From Martinezella rhizogenes (lineage in GTDB: Bacteria > Pseudomonadota > Alphaproteobacteria > Rhizobiales > Rhizobiaceae), in the NCBI RefSeq assembly GCF_000799715.1, contig NZ_JUHG01000014.1, positions 1 through 64,000 on the forward strand: a DNA stretch of 64,000 nucleotides, written 5' to 3'. Positions 17,796 through 26,743 of this stretch are shown piece after piece (the stretch's first letter is position 1; each line of letters begins with the position of its first letter). The position numbers and the translations under genes are program-made. Under the pieces are notes generated by a model. It was not told the DNA's origin. It saw only the letters and a program-made list of their open reading frames with translations, and searched no databases.

Positions 17796-17820
17796 GCGGG
17801 CATCCTTTGGGGACGCCCGC
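17796..17820 (-). terminator. Hairpin between cyoD and surf1
   Basis: GCGGGCATCC (17796-17805) pairs with GGACGCCCGC (17811-17820) with one G-T wobble around five bases. On the minus strand it is followed by TTCTCTCC rather than a clean T run, so it is probably a partial terminator that lowers surf1 expression relative to cyoABCD. Confidence 0.6.
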
Positions 17821-17830
17821 CGCTTTGTCG

Positions 17831-18238
17831 TTACGGCATGTTGCGCATCATCTCGGGCGACATGACCATCATGTTGGCGTTGAGATGGTGCATGACCCAG
17901 AGCGAGCCGGAGAGCGCGATAATCACCAGAACGATGGTGAAGATCAGCGCCATCATGTTCCAGCCGCCTTCCGACTTGGTGTTCATGTGCAGGAAGTAAA
18001 TCATGTGCACGACGATCTGGATGGCGCCGAAGACCATGATCAGCACCGCGGTGACGACCGGATCGGCAAAGACCTTGCCCATCACCAGCCAGAAGGGGAT
18101 GGCGGTCAGGATGACGGAGAGGACGAACCCCGTCATGTAGCTCTTAAACGTGCCGTGGCTGGCCTCGTGGCCGCCATGTCCATGGTCGTGACCGTGGGCG
18201 TCAGTGGAATGATGCGAATGGTTGGCGTTCGAGCTCAT
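17831..18238 (-). CDS. cyoD: Cytochrome o ubiquinol oxidase subunit IV
   Basis: A 135-residue subunit with three membrane helices in the C-terminal 100 residues, the CyoD plan. ATG 18238 overlaps the cyoC stop by four bases. The cytoplasmic N terminus is unusual: residues 7-29 hold ten His residues (SHH, HGHDHGHGGH), far more than in E. coli CyoD. The longer frame extending to 18553 is an out-of-frame reading of cyoC. Confidence 0.92.
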   Translation of the reverse strand: MSSNANHSHHSTDAHGHDHGHGGHEASHGTFKSYMTGFVLSVILTAIPFWLVMGKVFADPVVTAVLIMVFGAIQIVVHMIYFLHMNTKSEGGWNMMALIFTIVLVIIALSGSLWVMHHLNANMMVMSPEMMRNMP

Positions 18239-18864
18239 CCGAGAACTCCCATGAGATAGACGAAGGAAAACACGCCGATCCAGACGACGTCGAGGAAGTG
18301 CCAGAACATCGACAGGCACATCAGGCGACGTTTGTTCTCGGGGATCAGGCCGTGCTTGGTGGTCTGTACCATCAGCGTGATCAGCCAGACGATGCCGACG
18401 GTGACGTGCAGGCCGTGGGTGCCGACCAGCGTGAAGAAGGCCGACAAGAACGCACTGCGCTGCGGGCCGGCGCCCTCGAGGATCAGGTGATAGAACTCGT
18501 AGAGCTCGAAATAGATGAAGGCCGCGCCGAACAGGCCGGTGATCGCCAGCCACATCAGCGTTCCCGACTTGTTGTTCTTCTCCATCGCCAGCATGGCGAA
18601 ACCATAGGTAATGGAGGAGAAGAGCAGCATCGCCGTGTTGAGCGCGACGAGCGGCAGTTCGAACAGGTCGGCCGGCGACGGACCGGCCGCATAGTTGTGG
18701 CCGAGCACCGCATAGGTCGCGAAGAGGACTGCGAAGATCAGGCAGTCGCTCATGATGTAGATCCAGAAGCCCAGCATGGTGCTGCCTTCGGGATGATGCT
18801 CCTCCGTCATGTAGAATGCGGGGGTCTCGCCGTCCTTGAGAGCGGGTGAGGTATGGGTCGTCAT
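18235..18864 (-). CDS. cyoC: Cytochrome o ubiquinol oxidase subunit III
   Basis: A 209-residue five-helix subunit of the COX3 family. Conserved segments include LGFWIYIMSDCLIFAVLFA, the FELYEFYHL stretch and the C-terminal WHFLDVVWIGVF. It lies five bases after cyoB and overlaps cyoD, within cyoABCD. It stabilises subunit I rather than carrying redox centres. Confidence 0.96.
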   Translation of the reverse strand: MTTHTSPALKDGETPAFYMTEEHHPEGSTMLGFWIYIMSDCLIFAVLFATYAVLGHNYAAGPSPADLFELPLVALNTAMLLFSSITYGFAMLAMEKNNKSGTLMWLAITGLFGAAFIYFELYEFYHLILEGAGPQRSAFLSAFFTLVGTHGLHVTVGIVWLITLMVQTTKHGLIPENKRRLMCLSMFWHFLDVVWIGVFSFVYLMGVLG

Positions 18865-18869
18865 GGGTC

Positions 18870-20873
18870 TTATACCTGTCCTGCGAGCAGCTTCGTACGC
18901 TCGGCCTCGGTCTTCACGACCTCGTCGGCGGGAATATGGAAGTCGCGCTTATAGTTGAAGGTATGGCCGATCGTCACCACGATCATGGCGGTGAAGGTGA
19001 TGGCGGCGAGCCACCAGATGTACCAGATCATGCCGAATGCGAAGGCGATGGAGAGAACGCCGAGGATGATGCCCGTGCCGGTGCTCTTCGGCATGTGGAT
19101 CGGGATGAAGCCCTCGGTCGGACGTTTGTAGCCGCGGTTCTTCATGTCCCACCACGCATCGTGGTCGTAAACGATCGGCGTCAGCGCGAAATTATATTCC
19201 GGCGGCGGCGACGAGGTCGACCATTCCAGCGTGCGGCCATTCCACGGGTCGCCGGTGACATCGCGAAGCTCTTCGCGCTTGATGAAGCTGACGACGAGCT
19301 GGATGAGGAAGGAGGCGATGCCGATGGCGATCATCACGGCGCCGAGTGCGGCGATGATGAAGTAGATCTGCAACGACGGATCGTCGAACTGCGAGACGCG
19401 GCGGGTAACGCCCATCAGGCCGAGCACGTAGAGCGGCATGAAGGCGAAGTAGAAGCCGACGACCCAGAACCAGAAGGACATCTTGCCCCAGAAAGGATCG
19501 AGCTTGAAGCCGAAAGCCTTCGGGAACCAGTAGGCGATGCCCGCGAACATCCCGAACAGCACGCCGCCGATGATGACGTTGTGGAAGTGGGCGATCAGGA
19601 ACAGCGAGTTGTGCAGCACGAAGTCGGCCGGCGGAACCGCGAGCATGACGCCGGTCATGCCGCCGATGGTGAAGGTGACCATGAAGGCCACGGTCCACAG
19701 CATCGGCACTTCAAAGCGGATGCGGCCGCGATACATGGTGAAGAGCCAGTTGAACAGCTTGGCGCCCGTCGGGATCGAGATGATCATCGTCGTGATGCCG
19801 AAGAAGGAGTTGACGCTGGCGCCCGAACCCATGGTGAAGAAGTGATGCAGCCAGACGAGGTACGACAGGATGGTGATAACCACGGTGGCGTAAACCATCG
19901 AGGCGTAGCCGAACAGGCGCTTGCTGGCGAAGGTGGCGACGACTTCCGAGAACACGCCGAAGGCCGGCAGGATCAGGATGTAGACTTCCGGGTGGCCCCA
20001 GATCCAGATGAGGTTGACATACATCATCGGATTGCCGCCGAGGTCGTTCGTGAAGAAGTTCGTGCCGGCGTAGCGGTCGAGCGACAAAAGGGCGAGAACG
20101 GCGGTCAGGACCGGGAAGGCAGCGACGATCAGCACGTTGGTGCAGAGCGCGGTCCAGGTGAAGATCGGCATCTTCATCATGGTCATGCCCGGCGCGCGCA
20201 TCTTGACGATGGTGGCCACCAGGTTGACGCCCGACAGAAGTGTGCCGATACCGGCGACCTGCAGGCCCCAGATGTAATAGTCGACGCCGACGCCGGGACT
20301 ATAGGTCGCCCCCGACAGCGGCGGATAGGCGAGCCAGCCAGTGCGGGCGAATTCGCCGATGAACAGCGAGATCATGATAATGATAGCGCCGGCCGTCGTC
20401 ATCCAGAAGGAGAAGTTGTTGAGGAAGGGGAAGGACACGTCGCGCGCGCCGATCTGCAGCGGCACGACGAAGTTCATCAGACCCGTCACCATCGGCATCG
20501 CCACGAAGAAGATCATGATCACGCCATGGGCGGTGAAGACCTGGTCGTAATGGTGTGGCGGCAGATAGCCTTCGGAACCGTTGAAGGCCAGCGCCTGTTG
20601 CGCACGCATCAATAGCGCGTCGGAAAAGCCGCGCAGCAGCATGATCAGCGCCAGGATGATGTACATGATACCGATCTTCTTGTGATCGATACTGGTGAAC
20701 CATTCCTTCCAGAGATAACCCCAGAGGCGGAAATAGGTGAGTGCGCCCAGAAGGGCGATGCCGCCGATCGCGACGCCGATGAAGGTCACGACGAGGATCG
20801 GCTCGTGATAGGGAATAGCGTCGAGCGTCAGCCGACCGAAGATGAATTTATAGAGGTCCGGGTTGGAAAACAT
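18870..20873 (-). CDS. cyoB: Cytochrome o ubiquinol oxidase subunit I
   Basis: A 667-residue haem-copper oxidase catalytic subunit with about fifteen membrane helices. It carries the low-spin haem and Cu-B ligands in recognisable contexts: TAHGVIMIFFVAMP, WGHPEVYILILPAFG, WLHHFFTMG and LFLIAHFHNVIIGG. The K-channel region around the His-Tyr crosslink (HPEVY) is intact, so the enzyme should be a proton-pumping quinol oxidase. The length matches E. coli CyoB. It lies between cyoA and cyoC in the standard order. Confidence 0.97.
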   Translation of the reverse strand: MFSNPDLYKFIFGRLTLDAIPYHEPILVVTFIGVAIGGIALLGALTYFRLWGYLWKEWFTSIDHKKIGIMYIILALIMLLRGFSDALLMRAQQALAFNGSEGYLPPHHYDQVFTAHGVIMIFFVAMPMVTGLMNFVVPLQIGARDVSFPFLNNFSFWMTTAGAIIIMISLFIGEFARTGWLAYPPLSGATYSPGVGVDYYIWGLQVAGIGTLLSGVNLVATIVKMRAPGMTMMKMPIFTWTALCTNVLIVAAFPVLTAVLALLSLDRYAGTNFFTNDLGGNPMMYVNLIWIWGHPEVYILILPAFGVFSEVVATFASKRLFGYASMVYATVVITILSYLVWLHHFFTMGSGASVNSFFGITTMIISIPTGAKLFNWLFTMYRGRIRFEVPMLWTVAFMVTFTIGGMTGVMLAVPPADFVLHNSLFLIAHFHNVIIGGVLFGMFAGIAYWFPKAFGFKLDPFWGKMSFWFWVVGFYFAFMPLYVLGLMGVTRRVSQFDDPSLQIYFIIAALGAVMIAIGIASFLIQLVVSFIKREELRDVTGDPWNGRTLEWSTSSPPPEYNFALTPIVYDHDAWWDMKNRGYKRPTEGFIPIHMPKSTGTGIILGVLSIAFAFGMIWYIWWLAAITFTAMIVVTIGHTFNYKRDFHIPADEVVKTEAERTKLLAGQV

Positions 20874-20920
20874 GGATTGCCTCTGTCCTTATAGATATCT
20901 TGTTACTGAGCGCACGGGGA

Positions 20921-22048
20921 TCAATGACCCTGGTGCTGCGCCGGCTGCGAGGAACCGTTCGACGAATCCGAAGTGGAACCGTCGCCCATGTCCATGCCCG
21001 GCATGGAATTGTCGCCATGCTGCATCGTGTGAGCCGCGGGAGCGTCGGCCCGCACCGGGGTCACGTCCTCATGACCCGCGTCGCGGTTGTCATGGATCAG
21101 GCGCTCGCGGTTTTCCTGGCTGTCCTTGCCGGCGCCGCCCTTGGCGTCGATATGCATCATTTCGCTCATGCACATCTTGCTCGGATCGGCGCACATGTTG
21201 AGGATGGCCTCGTAGAGATCCTTGTCGACGGTATTATAGTATCGGACGGGTTCCCGTTCGCTCGGCTTGGCGAGTGCCAGATATTCCGACCGGCCGAGTG
21301 CCGTGCCCTGGCTCTTGGCCTTCTCGACCCACTGGTCGAAGTCCGCCTGGGAGAGACCATGGAACTTGAAGCGCATATGCGAGAAGCCGGCGCCGCTATA
21401 GTTGGCGGACAGGCCCTGATATTCGCCCGGATGGTTGATGACGGCGTGCAGCTTCGTCTCCATGCCTGGCATGGCGTAGATCTGGCCAGCAAGTGCTGGG
21501 ACGAAGAAGGAGTTCATCACCGCGGACGCCGTGATCTTGAAGTTGATCGGCGTGTCGACCGGGGTGGCCAGTTCGTTGACCGTGGCAATGCCGAGATCCG
21601 GGTAGAAGAACAGCCATTTCCAGTCGAGCGCGACCACTTCGACGGTCAGCGGCTTGACGTTCTCGGCGACCGGCTTTCCGGCCGCGATGCGGTCGAGCGG
21701 CCGGTAGGGGTCCAGCTGATGGGTGCTGATCCAGGTCACCGCGCCGAGTGCGATGATGATGGCCAGCGGCGCCGACCAGATCACCAGTTCGAGGCGGGTC
21801 GAATGATGCCATTCGGGATCATAGGGCGCCGCCGTGTTCGACTGGCGATATTTCCAGGCGAAGAACAACGTGAGGAAGATCACCGGTATGATGATGATCA
21901 GCATCAGGACGACCGAGATGACGATGAGGTCGCGTTGCTGCACGGCGATGTCGCCGGAGGGAGCCATCACCACCAGGTTGCAGCCCGAAAGCAGCAAAAA
22001 TAGCGGGAGGACAAATAAGCGGCTGAAAATCTTCGATACTCTTAGCAC
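20921..22048 (-). CDS. cyoA: Cytochrome o ubiquinol oxidase subunit II
   Basis: A 375-residue lipoprotein. The signal ends in the lipobox LLSGC, with Cys 23 as the predicted lipid site, followed by two membrane helices and a periplasmic cupredoxin-like domain. The Cu-A ligands of cytochrome c oxidases are absent, as expected for a quinol oxidase. The C-terminal 60 residues are rich in Met, His, Gly and Asp (MPGMDMGDG), longer than in E. coli and possibly metal-binding. The start is GTG 22048 with a weak ribosome site. It is the first gene of the operon. Confidence 0.95.
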   Translation of the reverse strand: MLRVSKIFSRLFVLPLFLLLSGCNLVVMAPSGDIAVQQRDLIVISVVLMLIIIIPVIFLTLFFAWKYRQSNTAAPYDPEWHHSTRLELVIWSAPLAIIIALGAVTWISTHQLDPYRPLDRIAAGKPVAENVKPLTVEVVALDWKWLFFYPDLGIATVNELATPVDTPINFKITASAVMNSFFVPALAGQIYAMPGMETKLHAVINHPGEYQGLSANYSGAGFSHMRFKFHGLSQADFDQWVEKAKSQGTALGRSEYLALAKPSEREPVRYYNTVDKDLYEAILNMCADPSKMCMSEMMHIDAKGGAGKDSQENRERLIHDNRDAGHEDVTPVRADAPAAHTMQHGDNSMPGMDMGDGSTSDSSNGSSQPAQHQGH

Positions 22049-22439
22049 GTCTTAAAGCTCTTTTTGTTTCGACCGTACCGCGACTAAAGGACGGCGGTCA
22101 TGAACGATATGAGGTGTTTCGTCGCACCGCAGCAAGTTCGGGTGCAATGCGGTATCAAGCGGGGTCTCCCCTAACGGGAAAATCCTGAGAAATCCAGAAG
22201 GTTTTCCAACTGCCGGCTGCTTTTGTTGCGGGCTAATATAGTCGGATCGGAGGAAATGGCTACCGATGACGGCGCGTCAACCCGGCATTGCGGCGGCGAA
22301 AGTCGAATTGGCCGGATTCAACGGCTAATTTACGAATTATTTCATGCCCGACACTTGATAAGTTCGCAAGTTTGATCAACATTTTAACCGTACGCGAATT
22401 CGTGGAGGAGTTCGCGTCTCGAGAGGGAGGCTCTCACTT
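22049..22439. other. Divergent control region between cyoA and the MFS gene
   Basis: About 390 bases with no supported gene. It must hold the promoters of cyoABCD and of the MFS gene. Visible structure: CGCGAA (22393-22398) against TTCGCG (22411-22416), and a five-base stem GAGAG/CTCTC (22421-22435) whose loop is exactly the Shine-Dalgarno GGAGG of the MFS gene. TTGAT at 22355 and ATCAA at 22375 are spaced too far apart for an Fnr box. Confidence 0.55.
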
Positions 22440-23777
22440 ATGGTCAGTGTTACGCATGAAGCAGTAAATGCAACATCTACAGGTTTTGAACGCGACGCCC
22501 GCAGCATGCACGCGGGCAGTGAGGTCGCACCCGGTAATATTGCCATCGGCGTGATCATCGGTCGCACGTCCGAGTTTTTCGATTTCTTCGTCTATGCCAT
22601 CGCATCGGTCCTGGTTTTCCCGAAGCTGATCTTCCCCTTCGCGGATCCCCTGCATGGCACCATGCTTTCTTTCCTGATCTTTTCGCTTGCCTTCATCGCC
22701 CGCCCGATCGGTTCGTTCATCTTCATGGCGATCGACCGGGCCTATGGCCGCGGCGTCAAGCTGACGATCGCGCTGTTCCTGCTCGGTGGCTCGACGGCGT
22801 CGATGAGCTTCCTACCCGGTTATGCCGAGATCGGCGGCTACGCGATCCTTCTGCTCGCCATCTTCCGTATTGGCCAGGGTCTGGCGCTCGGCGGTGCCTG
22901 GGATGGCCTTGCCTCGCTGCTGGCGCTGAATGCGCCGGCCAATCGCCGCGGCTGGTTTGCGATGATCCCGCAGCTCGGCGCGCCGATTGGCTTCATGCTG
23001 GCAAGCGCACTCTTCGCTTACTTCGTCATGAGTCTCACGACCGCCGACTTCGTCGATTGGGGCTGGCGCTATCCGTTCTTCTGCGCCTTCATGGTCAACG
23101 TCGTCGCGCTCTTCGCCCGGCTTCGCCTGGTAGCTACGCCGGAATTCGGCGCGCTTCTGGAACGCCACGAACTGGAGCCGGTCAAGATGACGGAGCTTCT
23201 GCGCGTGCATGGCCGTGACGTGCTGATCGGCGCCTTCGTGCCGCTGGCAAGCTTCGCGACCTTCCATCTGGTCACGGTCTTCCCGCTGAGCTGGGTAACT
23301 CTCTATAGCGAGCAGTCCGCCGGTTCGTTCCTGTTGGTCGAATTCATCGGCGCGATCTGCGGTATCGTCGCGATCATCTGTTCCGGCCTGCTGGCCGATC
23401 GTATCGGCCGGCGCAACCAGTTGGCCGTCGGTGCCGTGCTGATCGCCTGCTTCGCCTTCGTCGCGCCCTGGCTGCTCGACGGCGGGACCACCGGCCGCCA
23501 CATCTACGTGGTTCTCGGCTTCACGTTGCTCGGTCTTTCCTTCGGCCAGGCCGCCGGAGCCAGTGCATCCCGCTTCACCCAGAACTACCGCTATAGCGGC
23601 TCCGCTCTGACCTCGGATCTTTCCTGGTTAATCGGCGCCGGCTTTGCACCCTTCGTGGCGCTCAGCCTCTCCAGCCAGTTCGGCCTGGTCTATACCAGCC
23701 TTTACCTGCTCTCCGGCGTCGTCTGCACGCTTGTCGCGATCTTCTTCAGCAAGACGCTGGAAACGCGCGACACCTGA
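22440..23777 (+). CDS. MFS transporter, metabolite:H+ symporter type
   Basis: A 445-residue transporter with about twelve membrane helices. The N-terminal GRTSEFFDFFVYAIASVLVFPKLIFP is characteristic of the MHS family (ProP/KgtP/ShiA-like), and RIGQGLALGGAWDG and DRIGRRN match MFS signatures. Substrates in this family are organic acids or osmolytes; none can be assigned. GGAGG lies nine bases before ATG 22440, inside a small hairpin loop. It is divergent from cyoABCD, an arrangement I recall from other rhizobia. Confidence 0.9.
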   Translation: MVSVTHEAVNATSTGFERDARSMHAGSEVAPGNIAIGVIIGRTSEFFDFFVYAIASVLVFPKLIFPFADPLHGTMLSFLIFSLAFIARPIGSFIFMAIDRAYGRGVKLTIALFLLGGSTASMSFLPGYAEIGGYAILLLAIFRIGQGLALGGAWDGLASLLALNAPANRRGWFAMIPQLGAPIGFMLASALFAYFVMSLTTADFVDWGWRYPFFCAFMVNVVALFARLRLVATPEFGALLERHELEPVKMTELLRVHGRDVLIGAFVPLASFATFHLVTVFPLSWVTLYSEQSAGSFLLVEFIGAICGIVAIICSGLLADRIGRRNQLAVGAVLIACFAFVAPWLLDGGTTGRHIYVVLGFTLLGLSFGQAAGASASRFTQNYRYSGSALTSDLSWLIGAGFAPFVALSLSSQFGLVYTSLYLLSGVVCTLVAIFFSKTLETRDT

Positions 23778-23794
23778 TCGGAGCTTCGGGATAT

Positions 23795-23828
23795 AAAAGG
23801 CCGCGATGCGCAAGCGTCGCGGCCTTTT
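23795..23828 (+). terminator. Rho-independent terminator after the MFS gene
   Basis: AAAAGGCCGCGATGC (23795-23809) pairs with GCGTCGCGGCCTTTT (23814-23828) around GCAA, with one G-T pair. The A/T ends allow function in both directions. Confidence 0.9.
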
Positions 23829-23923
23829 GCGTATTTCGACACAGGCATCCACGCTGCCGAAAAATCCGGCGAAATCTTGACTCTCTTTTCAAGCTTTTGT
23901 GATAGAAACGGGCGTACGGAAAC

Positions 23924-23952
23924 TTGAAAAGAATAGTCAGGAAAAATATAGG
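23924..23952 (+). promoter_or_regulatory. Promoter with overlapping iron-responsive (RirA-type) box before the ferric binding protein gene
   Basis: TTGAAA (23924-23929), a 17-base spacer and TATAGG (23947-23952) form a good sigma-70-like promoter. The sequence TGA-N9-TCA (23925-23939) overlaps the -35 element and spacer. TGA-N9-TCA is the core described for IRO boxes bound by RirA in rhizobia, and repression by blocking the -35 would fit an iron uptake operon. The box is short, so the match could be chance. Confidence 0.6.
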
Positions 23953-23999
23953 CTATCGCACCACCGTCAAAGACGGGGTTTTCAAGCGAGAGGACGCCT

Positions 24000-25016
24000 A
24001 TGACTTTTTCCTTTACCCATCTCACCAGCGCGCTGGCGCTTGCCGCTGGCCTCGCGGTTGCTCCGCTGATGGCAAATGCCGCCGATTCCGAAGGCATCGT
24101 CGTCTACAATGCCCAGCATGAGACGCTGACCCAGGCCTGGGCGGATGGCTTCACCAAGGAAACCGGCATCAAGGTGACGATCCGCAACGGCAGCGACATG
24201 CAGTTCGCCAACCAGATCGTCGAGGAAGGCGCGGCATCTCCCGCCGACGTCTATCTGACGGAAAATTCTCCGGGCATGGCGCTGGTCGACGCCAACAAGC
24301 TCTTCGCCCCTGTCGACGCCGGCACGCTGGCGCAGGTGCCGGAAAACTTCAAGGCGGTCGATGGCAACTGGGTCGGCGTCGCCGCCCGTTCCACGGTTTT
24401 CGCCTATGACAAGACCAAGTTGAAGGAAGCCGATCTGCCGAAGTCGATGCTTGACCTCGCCGATCCCAAGTGGAAGGGCCGCTGGGGCGCTTCGCCGGCC
24501 GGCGCCGATTTCCAAGCGATCGTCAGCGCGCTTCTCGAGCTGAAGGGCGAAGACGCCACCAAGGCCTGGCTGAAGGCGATGAAGGAAAACGCCACCCCGT
24601 ACAAGGGCAACAGCGTCGCCATGAAGGCCGTTAACGCCGGTGAAGTCGAGGGCGCGGTCATCTATCACTATTACTGGTTCGGCGATCAGGCAAAGACCGG
24701 CGAAAACAGCAAGAACGTCCTCCTGCATTACTTCAAAAACCAGGATCCAGGCGCGTTCGTCAGCATTTCCGGCGGCGGCGTTCTCGCCTCCAGCCAGCAC
24801 CAGAAGGAAGCCCAGGCATTCCTGAAGTGGATCACCGGCAAGGGCGGCCAGGCCGTTCTGCGCGACGGCGATTCCTATGAATATGCCGTCGGCAACGGCG
24901 CCGAATCCAACTCGAAGCTGGTGCCGCTCAATGATCTGCAGGCCCCGAAGGTCGAGCCTTCCAAGCTGAACAGCAAGAAGGTTACCGATCTGATGACGGA
25001 AGCCGGACTGATCTAA
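24000..25016 (+). CDS. fbpA: Ferric iron ABC importer binding protein
   Basis: A 338-residue periplasmic protein with a signal peptide of about 27 residues (cleavage near ANAAD). It matches the FbpA/FutA family: VVYNAQHETLTQAWADGF at the mature N terminus and the tyrosine cluster IYHYYWFGDQ, which supplies Fe(III) ligands in this family. It is the first gene of an importer with fbpB (25142) and fbpC (26740). GAGAGGA precedes the ATG. An iron-type box overlaps its promoter. Confidence 0.92.
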   Translation: MTFSFTHLTSALALAAGLAVAPLMANAADSEGIVVYNAQHETLTQAWADGFTKETGIKVTIRNGSDMQFANQIVEEGAASPADVYLTENSPGMALVDANKLFAPVDAGTLAQVPENFKAVDGNWVGVAARSTVFAYDKTKLKEADLPKSMLDLADPKWKGRWGASPAGADFQAIVSALLELKGEDATKAWLKAMKENATPYKGNSVAMKAVNAGEVEGAVIYHYYWFGDQAKTGENSKNVLLHYFKNQDPGAFVSISGGGVLASSQHQKEAQAFLKWITGKGGQAVLRDGDSYEYAVGNGAESNSKLVPLNDLQAPKVEPSKLNSKKVTDLMTEAGLI

Positions 25017-25032
25017 GCTCTTGCATCACTGT

Positions 25033-25056
25033 CGCATGCCCTGCTAGGGGCATGCG
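25033..25056 (+). terminator. Hairpin between fbpA and fbpB
   Basis: CGCATGCCC (25033-25041) pairs perfectly with GGGCATGCG (25048-25056) around six bases and is followed by GATGGTCTTTT. It probably protects the fbpA message and allows partial readthrough, giving more binding protein than permease. Confidence 0.65.
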
Positions 25057-25141
25057 GATGGTCTTTTGGCCAATCCGATCCCGGCAATCGCCTTAAACGG
25101 CGGTTGCCTTCCTGTTTCAGGGCGTGAAAGGCAGCTGAGAC

Positions 25142-26743
25142 TTGCTGCAGAAGAACACATATGCCGCGCCGGCCGGTCGGGCCGCTGCCCTGCGAGTGCC
25201 TCCGCTGACGGCTGCGCCTCGCGGCCGTGTTCCGCACGCTTCCGTTATCGCCCTTGCATCCGTCGTCGCCCTTCTGAGCCTGGTGCCGCTCGGCTTCATC
25301 ATCTGGATTACGGTCGATACCGGATGGGCCCAAGTCGTCGCGCTGATCTTCCGCAATCGCGTCGGCGAACTGCTGGTCAACACCGTTCTTCTCGAAGTCT
25401 GCACCATCCCGCTTTGCATCCTGCTTGCCGTGACGCTCGCCTGGCTGACCGAGCGCACCGATATCCCCGGCGCCCGGCTATGGTCCTGGCTGGCGGTCGC
25501 GCCGCTGGCCGTGCCGGCTTTCGTGCACAGCTACGCCTGGGTCAGCCTGGTGCCCGGCATGCGCGGGTTGTCGAGTGGCGTGCTCGTGTCGGTGCTTGCC
25601 TATTATCCCTTCCTCTATCTGCCGGTGGCCGCGGCACTCCGCCGCCTCGATCCGGCGATCGAGGATGCCGCCGCCTCGCTCGGCCTCAATCCCTGGCGTG
25701 TGTTCTTCCGGGCGATCCTGCCGCAGCTTCGCCTCGCCATCTGCGGCGGCTCGCTGCTGATCGGCCTGCATCTTCTGGCGGAATACGGTCTCTATGTGAT
25801 GATCCGCTTCGATACGTTTTCGACCGCGATCGTCGATCAGTTCCAGTCCGCCTATAACAGCCCGGCGGCCAACATGCTCGGCGGCGTTCTCGTCTTCTGC
25901 TGTCTTCTGCTGCTCGGCATCGAGGTGCTGGTGCGCGGCAATGAGCGCTACGCCCGCGTCGGCTCCGGTGCCGCCCGCCCGGTGGACCGCCGTCGCCTCG
26001 GCTGGTTCGTCGTCCCGGCCGTCGCTCTTCCGGTGGTGGTGGCCGCGTTAACGCTCGGCGTGCCCTTCGTGACGCTGGCGCGCTGGCTCTACCTTGGCGG
26101 CACCGGCATCTGGCGAATGGAGACGGTTGGCAGTGCGCTGTTGCAAACCATCGGCCTGGCGATTGCCGGCGGATTGCTCGCCACCGTCGCCGCCATTCCG
26201 ATGGCCTGGCTCTCGGTGCGCGCCCCCGGCCGGCTGCAGCGCATCCTCGAAGCCTGCCATTATTATGTCGGCTCGCTGCCGGGTGTCGTCGTCGCCCTGG
26301 CGCTGGTGTCGATCACGGTGCGGTTGATCCTGCCGCTCTACCAGACCTTCGCCACGCTGCTGCTTGCTTATGTCCTTCTGTTCCTGCCGCGCGCCATGGT
26401 CGGCCTGCGTGCCAGCATTGCCCAGGCCCCGGTCGAGCTCGAACGCGCCGCCATGGCGCTCGGCCGCACGCCGGCGCAGGCCGTGCGGCAGATCACCATG
26501 CGCCTTGCCGCTCCCGGCTTTGCCGCCAGCGTCGCGCTGGTCGCCCTGGGGATTACCAATGAACTGACGGCGACGCTGATGCTGTCACCAAACGGCACGG
26601 TGACGCTGGCGACAAAATTCTGGTCGCTGACCAGTGAGATCGATTATGTCTCCGCCGCGCCCTACGCCTTCATGATGGTGGTGCTCTCGCTGCCACTCAC
26701 CCTTCTCCTTTACGTACAATCCAAGCGGACGGCCGGACAATGA
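25142..26743 (+). CDS. fbpB: Ferric iron ABC importer permease (fused two-domain)
   Basis: A 533-residue membrane protein with two tandem permease halves of about six helices each. EAA loops are visible in EDAAASLGLNPWRVFFRAILPQ in the first half and ERAAMALGRTPAQAVRQITM in the second. This internal duplication is the FbpB plan. The annotated start is TTG 25142, which lacks a clear ribosome site; GTG 25196 is another choice. It overlaps fbpC by four bases. Confidence 0.9.
   Translation: MLQKNTYAAPAGRAAALRVPPLTAAPRGRVPHASVIALASVVALLSLVPLGFIIWITVDTGWAQVVALIFRNRVGELLVNTVLLEVCTIPLCILLAVTLAWLTERTDIPGARLWSWLAVAPLAVPAFVHSYAWVSLVPGMRGLSSGVLVSVLAYYPFLYLPVAAALRRLDPAIEDAAASLGLNPWRVFFRAILPQLRLAICGGSLLIGLHLLAEYGLYVMIRFDTFSTAIVDQFQSAYNSPAANMLGGVLVFCCLLLLGIEVLVRGNERYARVGSGAARPVDRRRLGWFVVPAVALPVVVAALTLGVPFVTLARWLYLGGTGIWRMETVGSALLQTIGLAIAGGLLATVAAIPMAWLSVRAPGRLQRILEACHYYVGSLPGVVVALALVSITVRLILPLYQTFATLLLAYVLLFLPRAMVGLRASIAQAPVELERAAMALGRTPAQAVRQITMRLAAPGFAASVALVALGITNELTATLMLSPNGTVTLATKFWSLTSEIDYVSAAPYAFMMVVLSLPLTLLLYVQSKRTAGQ

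Noticed and set aside
18846..20615. A 589-codon plus-strand open frame across cyoB
   Set aside because: Its composition (Asp, Glu, His, Arg-rich) is the usual shadow of a membrane-protein gene read backwards; cyoB is unmistakable.
22355..22379. TTGAT and ATCAA as an Fnr/FixK box before cyoA
   Set aside because: The half sites are 15 bases apart instead of the 4 required, and TTGATCAA on the right is a palindrome by itself.
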